Below are positions 51,992-61,587 of a stretch of DNA of 64,000 nt, in pieces. This DNA comes from a bacterium (lineage in GTDB: Bacteria > Myxococcota_A > Bradymonadia > UBA7976 > UBA1532): NCBI GenBank assembly GCA_030426085.1, contig JAUHYW010000015.1, positions 1 through 64,000 of the forward strand, read 5' to 3'. Both the position numbers and the translations under genes were made by a program. The notes under the pieces are model-generated. The model saw only the letters and a list, made by a program, of their open reading frames with translations, searched no databases and had not been told where the DNA came from. How positions within the stretch are numbered: position 1 is the stretch's first letter; the number at the start of each line of letters is the position of its first letter.

Positions 51992-53965
51992 TCACTCGAC
52001 GCCCAGCAGCGGGCGCGGCGGGCCGGGGGCGGCCGGCGGGGTCTGGAGGCCGGCGGTGCGGCGCAGGGCCGCGCACAGGGCGGCGGTCATCGCCTCGGCC
52101 CGAGCCGGCTCGGCGACGATCCGGTCGTCGAGCTGGTCCGGATCGGCCCGCACGTCGAAGAGCTGGCGGAAACCGCGGCCCCAATCCCAGATGAGCGTCC
52201 AGTCGCCGTCCCGCAGCAGATACTGGCGGTGGATGTCCTCGTAGGCCACCTCGGCCAGCACCGGGGCCGGGGCCGGGGCGCCGCGCATCAGCGGCCGCAG
52301 GTCGCGGCCCTGCCACGTCGGCGCGGGCGCGATCCCCAGGAGGCCGGCCAGCGTCGGGGCCACGTCGACCAGCGAGACCGGGGTGTCGATCCGGCTCGGG
52401 GGCAGGCCCGGCGCGCGGATGATCAGGGGCACGGTCACCAGCTCGTCGCCCAGCCCGGTCGAGTGGTAGCCCGCGCCCCGCTCGCCGAACGCCTCCCCGT
52501 GGTCGGCGGTGAAGGCGACCACCGTGCGCCGCTCGAGGCCGGTCCGGCGCAGCACGGTCAGCAGGCGGGCCACCTGGAGGTCGGTGTAGAGCACCTCGGC
52601 CCGGTAGCGGGCGAGGTCGGTGTCGGCGGTGGTGTCGGTGCCCGGGGGCCAGTGGTAGGGGGAGTGGGGGTCGAAGAGGTGCACCCAGGCGAAGAACGGC
52701 GCCTCGGGGTGGGCGGCCCGCTCGGTGAGGAACGCCGCGGCGAGGTTGGTGGCCGCGTGGCCGGTGATCGAGACCCCGTTGACGTTGAGGTCGCGCACGA
52801 TGTCCGGGGGGTAGGTCGCGAAGCCCCGCGCCAGCCCGAAGGGGGCCAGCAGGGTCTCGTGCGGGGGCCAGCCGGCGGTGGCGTAGCCCGCGGCGCGCAG
52901 GCCCTCGGCCAGCGTGGGGTGGCGGTCGAGCGCGGGGGTGCCGACCCGCGGATCGCCGGGCCACGCCCGGGGCCACGGGGCGGGGCGGCGGCCGGGGTCG
53001 AGCGGGTGGCGCACCGACTCGTCCTCGGCGACCACGGTCGGGGCCCAGGCCAGGGCCCACGGGTAGCGGCCGGCGTGCAGCGCGGCGATCGAGGGCAGGG
53101 TCATCGCCGCCGGGGCGTAGGCCGCGGTGAAGACCGCCGACTGCCCGGCCAGCGTCGCGACCGCCGGCATGTGGCGGGCCCCGGCGCCGCCGGGGTCGCT
53201 GGGGGTGTGATCCCGGCGCAGGGCGTCGACGGTGATCAGGAGCAGGCTCAGCGGCTCGGCGGGCGCGGTCGGGGTCCAGGCCGGGGCGGGCGGTGGGGCG
53301 GCGTCGAGGCAGCCGGGCGTCGCCCGGGCGCTGTCGAGCGGGGCCGGATCGGCGGCGGTGAAGAGCCAGCCGGCGCCGTCCCGATCCAGGTCCGAGAGCC
53401 GATCGCCGAGCCATGCAACGTCGGCGGCGAGCACCCCCCGCCCGAGCGCCGCGGCCTTGGCGTCCTCCCGCATCTGCAGGGCGAGGTGGGCCACCGGCAG
53501 CGCCAGCAGCCCGGCGAGCGGCGCGATCCAGCGGCGGGCGGGCGGCGGCCCGACGCGGGCGACGGCGAGGCGCAGGGCCAGGGTGAAGGCCAGCAGCGCG
53601 GCGACGCCCAGGGCGAGGTGGTAGCCGGGGTACAGCCGCACGTAGAGGGTCAGATCGGCGGTCCAGGCGGCGAGGCCGGCGATCAGCAGCAGGGCGAAGA
53701 GCGGCCAGCCGAAGCGCCCGGTGGCGAGCCGGCGGGCGGGCGGGGCGAGCGGGCGCAGCGCGGAGAGCAGGCCGTCGATCAGGCCGGCGGCGGCGAAGAG
53801 CAGCGCCCCGGCGGCCAGCCCGGTGGCCAGCAGCGCCGCCGGAGCGGCCGGCAGCGCCTCGCGCCACGTCAGGCCGCTGAGCTCGAGCAGCAGCGCCAGC
53901 CCGGCGGCCAGCGCCGGGGCGAGCAGCGCCGGGGGGCGTGGAGTCGGCGTATCGTCGTCGGGCAT
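51992..53965 (-). CDS. Alkaline-phosphatase-superfamily membrane protein (sulfatase-like)
   Basis: A protein of 657 aa. Four to five hydrophobic helices occupy residues about 10-170. The catalytic domain begins LLLITVDALRRDH with metal-binding Asp residues. The nucleophile position in APAAMTLPSIAALHAGR is Thr, not the Cys or Ser of true sulfatases. Then come WVHLFDPHSPYHWPPG and FTADHGEAFGE (metal Asp-His). A Thr nucleophile is typical of phosphoethanolamine transferases and LtaS-like enzymes, so a phosphotransfer role is more likely than sulfate hydrolysis. The ATG at 53965 is preferred; an upstream start at 54001 is possible. Confidence 0.8.
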   Translation of the reverse strand: MPDDDTPTPRPPALLAPALAAGLALLLELSGLTWREALPAAPAALLATGLAAGALLFAAAGLIDGLLSALRPLAPPARRLATGRFGWPLFALLLIAGLAAWTADLTLYVRLYPGYHLALGVAALLAFTLALRLAVARVGPPPARRWIAPLAGLLALPVAHLALQMREDAKAAALGRGVLAADVAWLGDRLSDLDRDGAGWLFTAADPAPLDSARATPGCLDAAPPPAPAWTPTAPAEPLSLLLITVDALRRDHTPSDPGGAGARHMPAVATLAGQSAVFTAAYAPAAMTLPSIAALHAGRYPWALAWAPTVVAEDESVRHPLDPGRRPAPWPRAWPGDPRVGTPALDRHPTLAEGLRAAGYATAGWPPHETLLAPFGLARGFATYPPDIVRDLNVNGVSITGHAATNLAAAFLTERAAHPEAPFFAWVHLFDPHSPYHWPPGTDTTADTDLARYRAEVLYTDLQVARLLTVLRRTGLERRTVVAFTADHGEAFGERGAGYHSTGLGDELVTVPLIIRAPGLPPSRIDTPVSLVDVAPTLAGLLGIAPAPTWQGRDLRPLMRGAPAPAPVLAEVAYEDIHRQYLLRDGDWTLIWDWGRGFRQLFDVRADPDQLDDRIVAEPARAEAMTAALCAALRRTAGLQTPPAAPGPPRPLLGVE

Positions 53966-54005
53966 CGGCCGCAGCGTCGGACACCGCCGGCCGGCAGTCA
54001 ACGCG

Positions 54006-54740
54006 TCAGGCGGGCACGGTCGCGAGCTGGGTGTCGAGCTGGGCCGGGGTCAGCCCGAAGCGGCGCTGGCGGCCGGCGTAGGTCTCGAAGGCCCGGTCGA
54101 GGTCGGCCTCCTCGAAGTCGGGCCACAGCTTGTCGACGAAGTACAGCTCGGCGTAGCACGCCTCGAGCGGCAGGAACCCCGACAGCCGCTGCTCGCCCGA
54201 GGTGCGCACGAGCAGGTCCACGTCGGGCAGGCGGCGGGTCGACAGGGCGCCCATGATCTGCTGCTCGGTGACGTCGGCCGGCAGGAGCTGGCCCCGGCAG
54301 GCCATGTCGGTCAGCCGGCGCACCGCCTCGACCATGTCCCGGCGGCCGTCGTAGCTGACGGCGAGCACCAGGGTCATCGTGCGGCAGCGGGCGGTGGCCA
54401 GCTCGACGTCGGCCAGCGCGGTGCGCACGGCGGGGGGCAGGTAGTCCCGCTCGCCGATGGCGGTCAGGCGGATGTCGCGGTCGAGCATCTCCTGCTTCTC
54501 TTCGTCGAGGAAGCGCAGGAGCAGGTCCATGAGATCGGCGACTTCGTCCGAGGGGCGGCCCCAGTTGAGGCTGGAGAACGCGAAGAGGGTGAGGGTCTCG
54601 ACGCCCGACTTCCGGGCGTAGCGCACGACGCGGCGGACGGCCTCGGCGCCTTCTTTGTGGCCGCTGCCCCGGGGCAGGCCGCGTTGTTCGGCCCAGCGGC
54701 CGTTGCCATCCATGATGATCGCGAGGTGGGCGGGCTTCAT
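54006..54740 (-). CDS. uppS: Isoprenyl transferase (undecaprenyl diphosphate synthase)
   Basis: A protein of 244 aa. The start is the ATG at 54740, which has GGAG seven bases upstream. HLAIIMDGNGRWA (with D11), then GHKEGAEAVRRVV, LTLFAFSSLNW, and RTSGEQRLSGFLPLEACYAELYF match cis-prenyltransferases. The enzyme adds isopentenyl units to farnesyl diphosphate to make the C55 carrier for peptidoglycan and O-antigen. The usual neighbours cdsA and dxr are not in the window. Confidence 0.94.
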   Translation of the reverse strand: MKPAHLAIIMDGNGRWAEQRGLPRGSGHKEGAEAVRRVVRYARKSGVETLTLFAFSSLNWGRPSDEVADLMDLLLRFLDEEKQEMLDRDIRLTAIGERDYLPPAVRTALADVELATARCRTMTLVLAVSYDGRRDMVEAVRRLTDMACRGQLLPADVTEQQIMGALSTRRLPDVDLLVRTSGEQRLSGFLPLEACYAELYFVDKLWPDFEEADLDRAFETYAGRQRRFGLTPAQLDTQLATVPA

Positions 54741-54925
54741 CGGCATTCTCCGTCGACGGTGACACGGCCGTTGTCTCATGGCCGGATGAAGGGCGTGTGA
54801 AACGCCGATGAAATCACGCCGGGGACTGGATTCGGCGCGCGGCGGTCGGCGCGGATCGACGCGCGCGCTCCCGATCGTGGATGTCGCGCCGGCCCCCGAG
54901 GTGACGCCCTCGACGCCGCGGGGAG

Positions 54926-54954
54926 TTGGCGGTCCGCGGGCGGACCGTTATAAG
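54926..54954 (+). promoter_or_regulatory. Promoter of the GIDE-domain gene
   Basis: TTGGCG (54926-54931) and TATAAG (54949-54954) are 17 bases apart, one of the best sigma70-like promoters in the window. The transcription start would lie near 54961, about 30 bases before the ATG. Confidence 0.65.
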
Positions 54955-54991
54955 TGGGGGGTCTGCACCGCTCAGTCCTCGGGGGCCCGCC

Positions 54992-55777
54992 ATGCTCGTC
55001 GCCGGAATCATCCTGCTGGTCCTGACCGCGATCTTCGCCGTCGTGCACGTCGTGCAACGGCGCAAGATCGGCCACCTGCTCACCGCGAAGCAGAGCACCA
55101 TCGGCGAGCTGGCCAACAGCGCCCAGGCGGTGGCCGGCGAGCTGGGCGGCGGCGGCTTCGAAGAGATGGCCGCCCTGACCGGGGCCGCGCAGTGCGAGAC
55201 CCCGCTGGTGGCCCCGCTCAGCGGCCGCCCGTGCCTCTACTATCGGATGAGCGTCAAGCGGCGCTACGAGGAGGACGTCGAGCGGCGGGACTCGGAGGGC
55301 AACGTCACCCACAGCACCAACCGGGGCACCGAGACCATGTCGACCCAGTCCGAGGGCATCGGCTTCGCGCTCGTCGACGCCTCGGGCACGCTGCCGGTCG
55401 AGGCCGACGGGCTGGACTGGAACGCCCAGATCGAGACCGTCGACCGCTTCGAGCCGCAGCAGGGCGGGCTGAACATCGGCTTCGGGCGGTTCTCGATGAC
55501 CGTCTCGAGCCCCGTCGGGCGCCGGCGCACGCTGGGCTACGAATACGAGGAGCACATCGTGCCGGTCGACGGGCGGTTCACCGTCGTCGGCCGGGTCAGC
55601 GACCGCAACGGCGCGCTGGCCATGGGCCGGGGCGGGCCCATCTTCACCCTGTCGCGGCAGACCCGGGACGAGCAGATCGGCAGCGCCAAGGGCACCGCTC
55701 AGTGGACCGGCATCGCCAGCGGCATCGGGCTGATCGTGGGGGCCATCCTGACGATCGTCGGCGCGATCGTCGGCTGA
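54992..55777 (+). CDS. GIDE-domain membrane protein (MULAN/E3-like)
   Basis: A protein of 261 aa. A single helix at residues 3-20 is followed by a cytoplasmic or periplasmic GIDE-like domain: SGRPCLYYRMSVKRRYEED at about 78-95, strands around IGFALVDASGTLPVEADG, and VDGRFTVVGRVSDRNG. A second hydrophobic segment at 240-259 anchors the C-terminus. GIDE is shared with mitochondrial MUL1 but has no RING here. Bacterial and archaeal versions are of unknown function. There is no strong Shine-Dalgarno sequence. Confidence 0.8.
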   Translation: MLVAGIILLVLTAIFAVVHVVQRRKIGHLLTAKQSTIGELANSAQAVAGELGGGGFEEMAALTGAAQCETPLVAPLSGRPCLYYRMSVKRRYEEDVERRDSEGNVTHSTNRGTETMSTQSEGIGFALVDASGTLPVEADGLDWNAQIETVDRFEPQQGGLNIGFGRFSMTVSSPVGRRRTLGYEYEEHIVPVDGRFTVVGRVSDRNGALAMGRGGPIFTLSRQTRDEQIGSAKGTAQWTGIASGIGLIVGAILTIVGAIVG

Positions 55778-55815
55778 GTTCGTCGGCTGAGTTCGACGGC
55801 TGAACGCGTCGGCTG
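55769..55815 (+). repeat. 13-bp tandem repeat over a stop codon
   Basis: GTCGGCTGAGTTC occurs at 55769-55781 and 55782-55794, followed by two degenerate copies. Each copy carries an in-register TGA, so the stop codon of the GIDE gene has been duplicated downstream. Confidence 0.85.
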
Positions 55816-55822
55816 ACGGGCG

Positions 55823-58800
55823 TCAGCGGGCCCGGCCCACCATCCGCCGCAGGTCGCGCAGGATGCCCGGGGTGTCCAGGTCGGCCCCCAGCCGCAGCCC
55901 CGGGTCGCGCTCGCCCAGCTCGACGAGGAAGTGGGCCTGCCGCCAGCGGCCGCTCTCCAGCAGCGCCAGCCGCACCTGCTTCTGCAGCAGCCCCCGCATC
56001 TGATCGGGCTCGAGCAGCCCCGCCTCGAGCGCCAGCCGCCCCAGCGGCATCCACCGCTCGCGGGCGAACTGGCGGGCGACGAGGGCCTCGATCTGATCCG
56101 ACGTCATGATCGACGAGGCCCGCATCAGATCACCGAGGCGGGCGGTGTTGGAGTTGGTGGCCCCGGCCAGCTCGCCCCCGCTCAGGTCGACCTCGGCCAG
56201 CCCCTCGTGGGCCATCAGCCGCACCGTGCCGGTCACCCGCTCCTGGTTGAGCATGTCGAGGAGCTGCACCAGCCCCACCCGACCCAGCCGGCCGCAGAGG
56301 GCGATGCGCAGGTGCTGCTCGCTGCCCCGGCGGGGGCCGTGGCGGGCCAGACCCTCGATCGCCAGCCCGATGAGCTTGACGTAGCGCTGGTCCACCGAGC
56401 CCGACAGGCCGGTCATGAAGACGTCGATCGCCTGCACATAGTGCTCGGCCCGCATCAGGAGCTGACCGAGCTGCAGCCGGGCCCGGTCGTCGTCGGGGGC
56501 CCGCTCGACCCGCTGCCGCTGGGCCCGGATGCGGGCCTCGAGGCGCCCGTCGAGGCTGCTCTCGGCCGCCGCCGGGCGCAGGTGGCCGGCGCCCATCGAG
56601 CCCGGCGGCGGGCGGTCGTCCTCCACCCCGCTGAGCAGCGCCGCGAGCGGCAGCTTGACCATGCGCCCGCCGCGGGTCGGGGGGTCGGGGTGGGCCACGA
56701 GCGTGAACCAGCCCGCGTGCCAGCCGAGCATCTCGGAGATGGTGGCGAAGACCTGGTCGATGACCGTCGCGTTGACGTTGGGCGCCTCGAACAGCCCGGT
56801 CTCGACCAGCCGGTCGAGCAGCGACTCGCCGTCCTGGGCGGTCCAGGTCAGATCACCGAGCTGCCCCCGCTGCTCGGGGCGCAGGCGCTCGGGGGCCTGG
56901 AGCATCTGGGCCAGCGTGGGGCGGTTGCTGGCCGAGGCCCCGGTCAGCCGCCCCGCGCGGAACTGCACCTCGCCCTGGCCCCGGGGCGCGCTCAGGCCCA
57001 CCGCGCCGCTGAGGTGACCCGCCTCCATGAAGCGCAGGACCCGCGGGATCCAGAAGACGCGCTGGCTGCCGGCGATGAGGGCCGTCTGGCTGCGCAGCGA
57101 CGGGCTCGCCCGGCCGAGGCGATCCCCGGGCGGCGCCTCGCGGCCCGGCTCGGAGGACGGCGGGCGGCGCACCGGGCCCGGGGGCGGCGTGGGCAGCTCA
57201 ACCTCGGACCGGGCCGGGGGCCGCCAGCGCTGGAGCGCGTCGGAGGTCGTCAGCAGCGGGTCGGTGCGGGGGGCCGCGCCCCAGCCGATGTCGGGCGGGG
57301 GCATCGGGCCGCCGGGGGCCGTGCGCGGGCGGTCGCCCCGCCGGCTGCGCCCGCCGCGGGGGATCTCCTCGGCCGAACCGCCCCGGTGGGCCAGCCCCTG
57401 ACCCACCGTCATCTCGGCGAACGGCTGCCGCCGGGGCAGCGAGGGCAGCGGGCCAGTTGGGCCGGCGCCCGGGGGGGCGTCGAAGCGCCGATGGCCGCCG
57501 GTGGGCGGGCGGCTGCGGCGCACGCCGCTCACCGATCCCGACGCCGAGCGGTCGGTCGAGCCCGCCCCCATCGAGCTGGCCCCGGGGCCGCTCACCGAGC
57601 CGACCGACCCCATCGAGCCGCCCACCGAGTCCCCCGGACGGCTGCGGGCCGGCGGCGGGGTGCGCTCGGACGGGCCGCGCTCCGGCGGGCTGCGATCGGG
57701 CGGCGCGCTCGACGGGCGGGGGGCGAGCAGCGGCATCGAGCCCGTGCTGCGCCGGGAGCGGCGCTTGGGCGGCGTGCGGCGGGTCTCGAACGGCGGGTCG
57801 GGCTCGTCGATGCCGGCCGTCGACAGGTCGCCCGAGAGCGAGCCGAAGGCCATCAGCGGGGGCAGCGCGGCGTCGGTCGGCAGCGGGCCGGTCGGGCGGC
57901 GCTTACCGGGCGGCGGGCCGAGCAGGGCGAAGGCCGAGGGGGCCCGGGGCGCGGGGGTCTCGTGAGACTCACCCGGACGGGCCGAGGGGATGTCGGCGTG
58001 CAGCCGCGGCGGCTCATCGGGGCGGGCCGGCCGGGCGGGCGTCGGCGGGTTCGGCGGCGGCGCGGCCTCGGGGGGTCGGGTGGGGACCACGAGCGGAGCC
58101 GCGGCGGCGTCCGGCGCGTCGCTGACCAGCGCGTCGAACGCCCGCTCCACCGAGTCGCCGGCGGCGGGCGGCGGCGGGGCGGGCACCGCCGCCGGCGGCG
58201 GGGCGAGCAGGGCCGCCGACGATGGGGGCGGCTCGACCCGGGGCGCCTGGGGCGGGGTCACCGGCTCGGGGGGCGCGCTCGGCGGGGGCCCGTCGTCCGC
58301 CGCCTCGGCCCCGCTCGACGCGCCGTGCGCCCCGTCGGACCCGTCGGCGCCCGAGGAGCCGTCCGGCTCGTCGGCCAGCGGCGGCGGGATCGGGGGCGCC
58401 GACGGCGGCTCGGCGTGCAGCGGCGGCGGGATCGAGCCCTCGTCGTCGAAGCTGCCGAAGTCGTCCATCGAGATGTCGAGGTCCAGCGTGCCGAGGGCCG
58501 CCTCGACGTCGCCGGTCGTCATCTGGTCCAGCCGACGGGCCTTGGCCGGCACCGGCACCAGCTCGGCGAAGCCGTCGGGCACCGCGCCCGGCTCGGCGGG
58601 GGGCAGCGAGCCGTCGATCGAGACGATGTCGTCCTCGTCCAGCTCGATGGAGGCCCCGGCCGCCGCCGCCTCGTCGATGGCCGCGGTCAGCCGCCGGGCG
58701 TCGTCGGTGCGCCGGGGGTGGGTCGCCTCCAGCCGCTCGAGGCAGTCCCGGGCCGCGTCCAGCCGCCCTCCACGGGCGAAGGCCAGCCCGCAGGCGCCGA

Positions 58801-59479
58801 GCACCTCGTGGGCCCCCGGGTGCTGGGCCAGCGCGTGCTCGTAGAGCGGCATCGCCTCGTCGCTCCGCCGGGCCCGCATCCACAGCCCGGCGATGGCCAG
58901 GGTGTTGCGCCGGTCGTCGGGGTCGATGCGCCACGCCCGGTACAGCGCCACCCGGGCGTCCTCCACCGCGCCGAGGCGCAGCGCGAGGCGCCCCAGCTCG
59001 ATGAGCATGTCGGGCCAGTCGGGGGCCACCTGCCGGGCCCGGCGCAGGGCGGCCACCGCGTCGTCGTCCCGCCCGCTGCGGGCGAAGCACTGCCCCAGCC
59101 GCAGGTGGGCCTCGGCGTCGTCGGGGCGCTGGTCGACGAGGAAGCGCAGCGGCTCGACCGCCTCGTCGTAGCGCCCGAGCACCATCAGCAGCGCCGCCCG
59201 CACCGCCGCCCGGTCGACCGAGTCCCGGGCCTGACGCAGCAGCGTGTGGAAGAGGTCGACGGCCGCCTGGGTCTCGTCGAGCAGGTGCAGGAGCCGCCCC
59301 ACCTCGAGCCCTTCGGGCAGGCTCATCTCGGTCAGCAGCGTCTCTTTGACCATGCGCCGGGCCCGGTCGCGGTGGTCCCGGCCGAGGTGGCGGTGGGCCT
59401 CGACGAGCAGGGCGTCGGTCTCGCTCGGCCGCCGCTCGGCGCGCCACCGGGCGGCGCCGCTGTTCACCGGACGGGTCAT
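55823..59479 (-). CDS. TPR protein with DUF4388 domains
   Basis: A protein of 1218 aa. Residues about 30-260 are TPR-like helical repeats (for example YDEAVEPLRFLVDQRPDDAEAHLRLGQ). The central part, about 300-780, is disordered, rich in Pro/Ala/Ser and acidic segments. Two DUF4388-like regions follow: one around 790-950 (LSGAVGLSAPRGQGEVQFRAGRLTGA) and one near 1080-1210 (VTGTVRLMAHEGLAEVDLSGGELAGA). DUF4388 (PATAN-like) domains are frequent in myxobacterial signalling proteins. It is probably a cytoplasmic scaffold. The ATG has only a weak GGGG upstream. Confidence 0.8.
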   Translation of the reverse strand: MTRPVNSGAARWRAERRPSETDALLVEAHRHLGRDHRDRARRMVKETLLTEMSLPEGLEVGRLLHLLDETQAAVDLFHTLLRQARDSVDRAAVRAALLMVLGRYDEAVEPLRFLVDQRPDDAEAHLRLGQCFARSGRDDDAVAALRRARQVAPDWPDMLIELGRLALRLGAVEDARVALYRAWRIDPDDRRNTLAIAGLWMRARRSDEAMPLYEHALAQHPGAHEVLGACGLAFARGGRLDAARDCLERLEATHPRRTDDARRLTAAIDEAAAAGASIELDEDDIVSIDGSLPPAEPGAVPDGFAELVPVPAKARRLDQMTTGDVEAALGTLDLDISMDDFGSFDDEGSIPPPLHAEPPSAPPIPPPLADEPDGSSGADGSDGAHGASSGAEAADDGPPPSAPPEPVTPPQAPRVEPPPSSAALLAPPPAAVPAPPPPAAGDSVERAFDALVSDAPDAAAAPLVVPTRPPEAAPPPNPPTPARPARPDEPPRLHADIPSARPGESHETPAPRAPSAFALLGPPPGKRRPTGPLPTDAALPPLMAFGSLSGDLSTAGIDEPDPPFETRRTPPKRRSRRSTGSMPLLAPRPSSAPPDRSPPERGPSERTPPPARSRPGDSVGGSMGSVGSVSGPGASSMGAGSTDRSASGSVSGVRRSRPPTGGHRRFDAPPGAGPTGPLPSLPRRQPFAEMTVGQGLAHRGGSAEEIPRGGRSRRGDRPRTAPGGPMPPPDIGWGAAPRTDPLLTTSDALQRWRPPARSEVELPTPPPGPVRRPPSSEPGREAPPGDRLGRASPSLRSQTALIAGSQRVFWIPRVLRFMEAGHLSGAVGLSAPRGQGEVQFRAGRLTGASASNRPTLAQMLQAPERLRPEQRGQLGDLTWTAQDGESLLDRLVETGLFEAPNVNATVIDQVFATISEMLGWHAGWFTLVAHPDPPTRGGRMVKLPLAALLSGVEDDRPPPGSMGAGHLRPAAAESSLDGRLEARIRAQRQRVERAPDDDRARLQLGQLLMRAEHYVQAIDVFMTGLSGSVDQRYVKLIGLAIEGLARHGPRRGSEQHLRIALCGRLGRVGLVQLLDMLNQERVTGTVRLMAHEGLAEVDLSGGELAGATNSNTARLGDLMRASSIMTSDQIEALVARQFARERWMPLGRLALEAGLLEPDQMRGLLQKQVRLALLESGRWRQAHFLVELGERDPGLRLGADLDTPGILRDLRRMVGRAR

Positions 59480-59571
59480 GGACGGACCCCTCCCGTGGTG
59501 GGCGAAGGGGCGGGGCGGGGCGCTCGGCGGGTCATGCCGACGCGGTCTCCACGGCAGAGAAGTCCGACAGA

Positions 59572-59604
59572 CGCGATGCGGTCTCCGGGCATCGCGCAGA
59601 GACC
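59572..59604. promoter_or_regulatory. Two mutually exclusive hairpins upstream of the TPR/DUF4388 gene
   Basis: CGCGATGC (59572-59579) pairs with GCATCGCG (59589-59596). Alternatively, GGTCTC (59580-59585) in its loop pairs with GAGACC (59599-59604). The rest of 59480-59714 shows nothing else I can name. Confidence 0.35.
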
Positions 59605-59714
59605 AAATTACTGCACAAGCGCCCGGGGTAGAAAGGGGGTCCTCGGAGCCGCCCGGCCCCCGCCCGCTCGGCGGGGCGCGTGATCGGCGGCCCCGGGGCG
59701 TCCGGCGGCGGCGA

Positions 59715-60197
59715 TCACCGGCCCGGGGTGCAGGTCGCCTCGGGGTCCCGGTCGACGATCGTGAACTCGACCCGCCGGCTCTGCGCCCGGCCGGGCGCGG
59801 TCTCGTTCGACGCCCGGGGCGCCGCCTCCCCCCGGGCGACGAGCGCCTGACGCACGGTCCACGCCCGCTGCCGCGACAGCCGCTCGTTGTACGCGGCCGG
59901 GCGGTGGCGTCGGCGAAGCCGATCACCCGGACCCGGCGCACGTCGGGGCGCGCCTTCATCGTGCGGGCGATCTCGCCGAGCAGCGACGACGGTCCACCGG
60001 ACCCGCGCGGCGAAGTCGAGGCCGTCGTTGGTCTCGGTCGAAGCGTCGAACGGCAGGTGCGCCGCGCTCACCTCGACGGCCCACACCGGGCTCAGGTCGA
60101 CCCCGAAGCGCAGCGCGCTGATCAGGCCGCTTTGATCCACTGCGCCATCGGCGTGCGCCGGAACGGCGCAGGTGACGCCCGCCGCCCACGGCGCCAT
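59715..60197 (-). pseudogene. Decayed OmpA-family outer-membrane protein
   Basis: Three pieces remain in different frames. The first is a short signal-like start (MAPWAAGVTC...AHAD) plus barrel strands ending AARVRWT. The second reads SSLLGEIARTMKARP and VRRVRVIGFADATAR, the middle of an OmpA peptidoglycan-binding domain. The third is YNERLSRQRAWTVRQALVARG to RVEFTIVD, its end. The rest of the barrel and the first OmpA strand are missing, so an internal deletion is likely. A single-base frameshift sits near 59901. The final stop is at 59715-59717. The first piece's frame runs through the third but not through the second. Confidence 0.75.
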
Positions 60198-60267
60198 GCG
60201 GGCTCGGGCGCGGCACGGCGGTTGCGATGGCCGATCACGCCCGATCCACCGCCGAAGGAGGCGCCCC

Positions 60268-61587
<1,320 letters not shown>

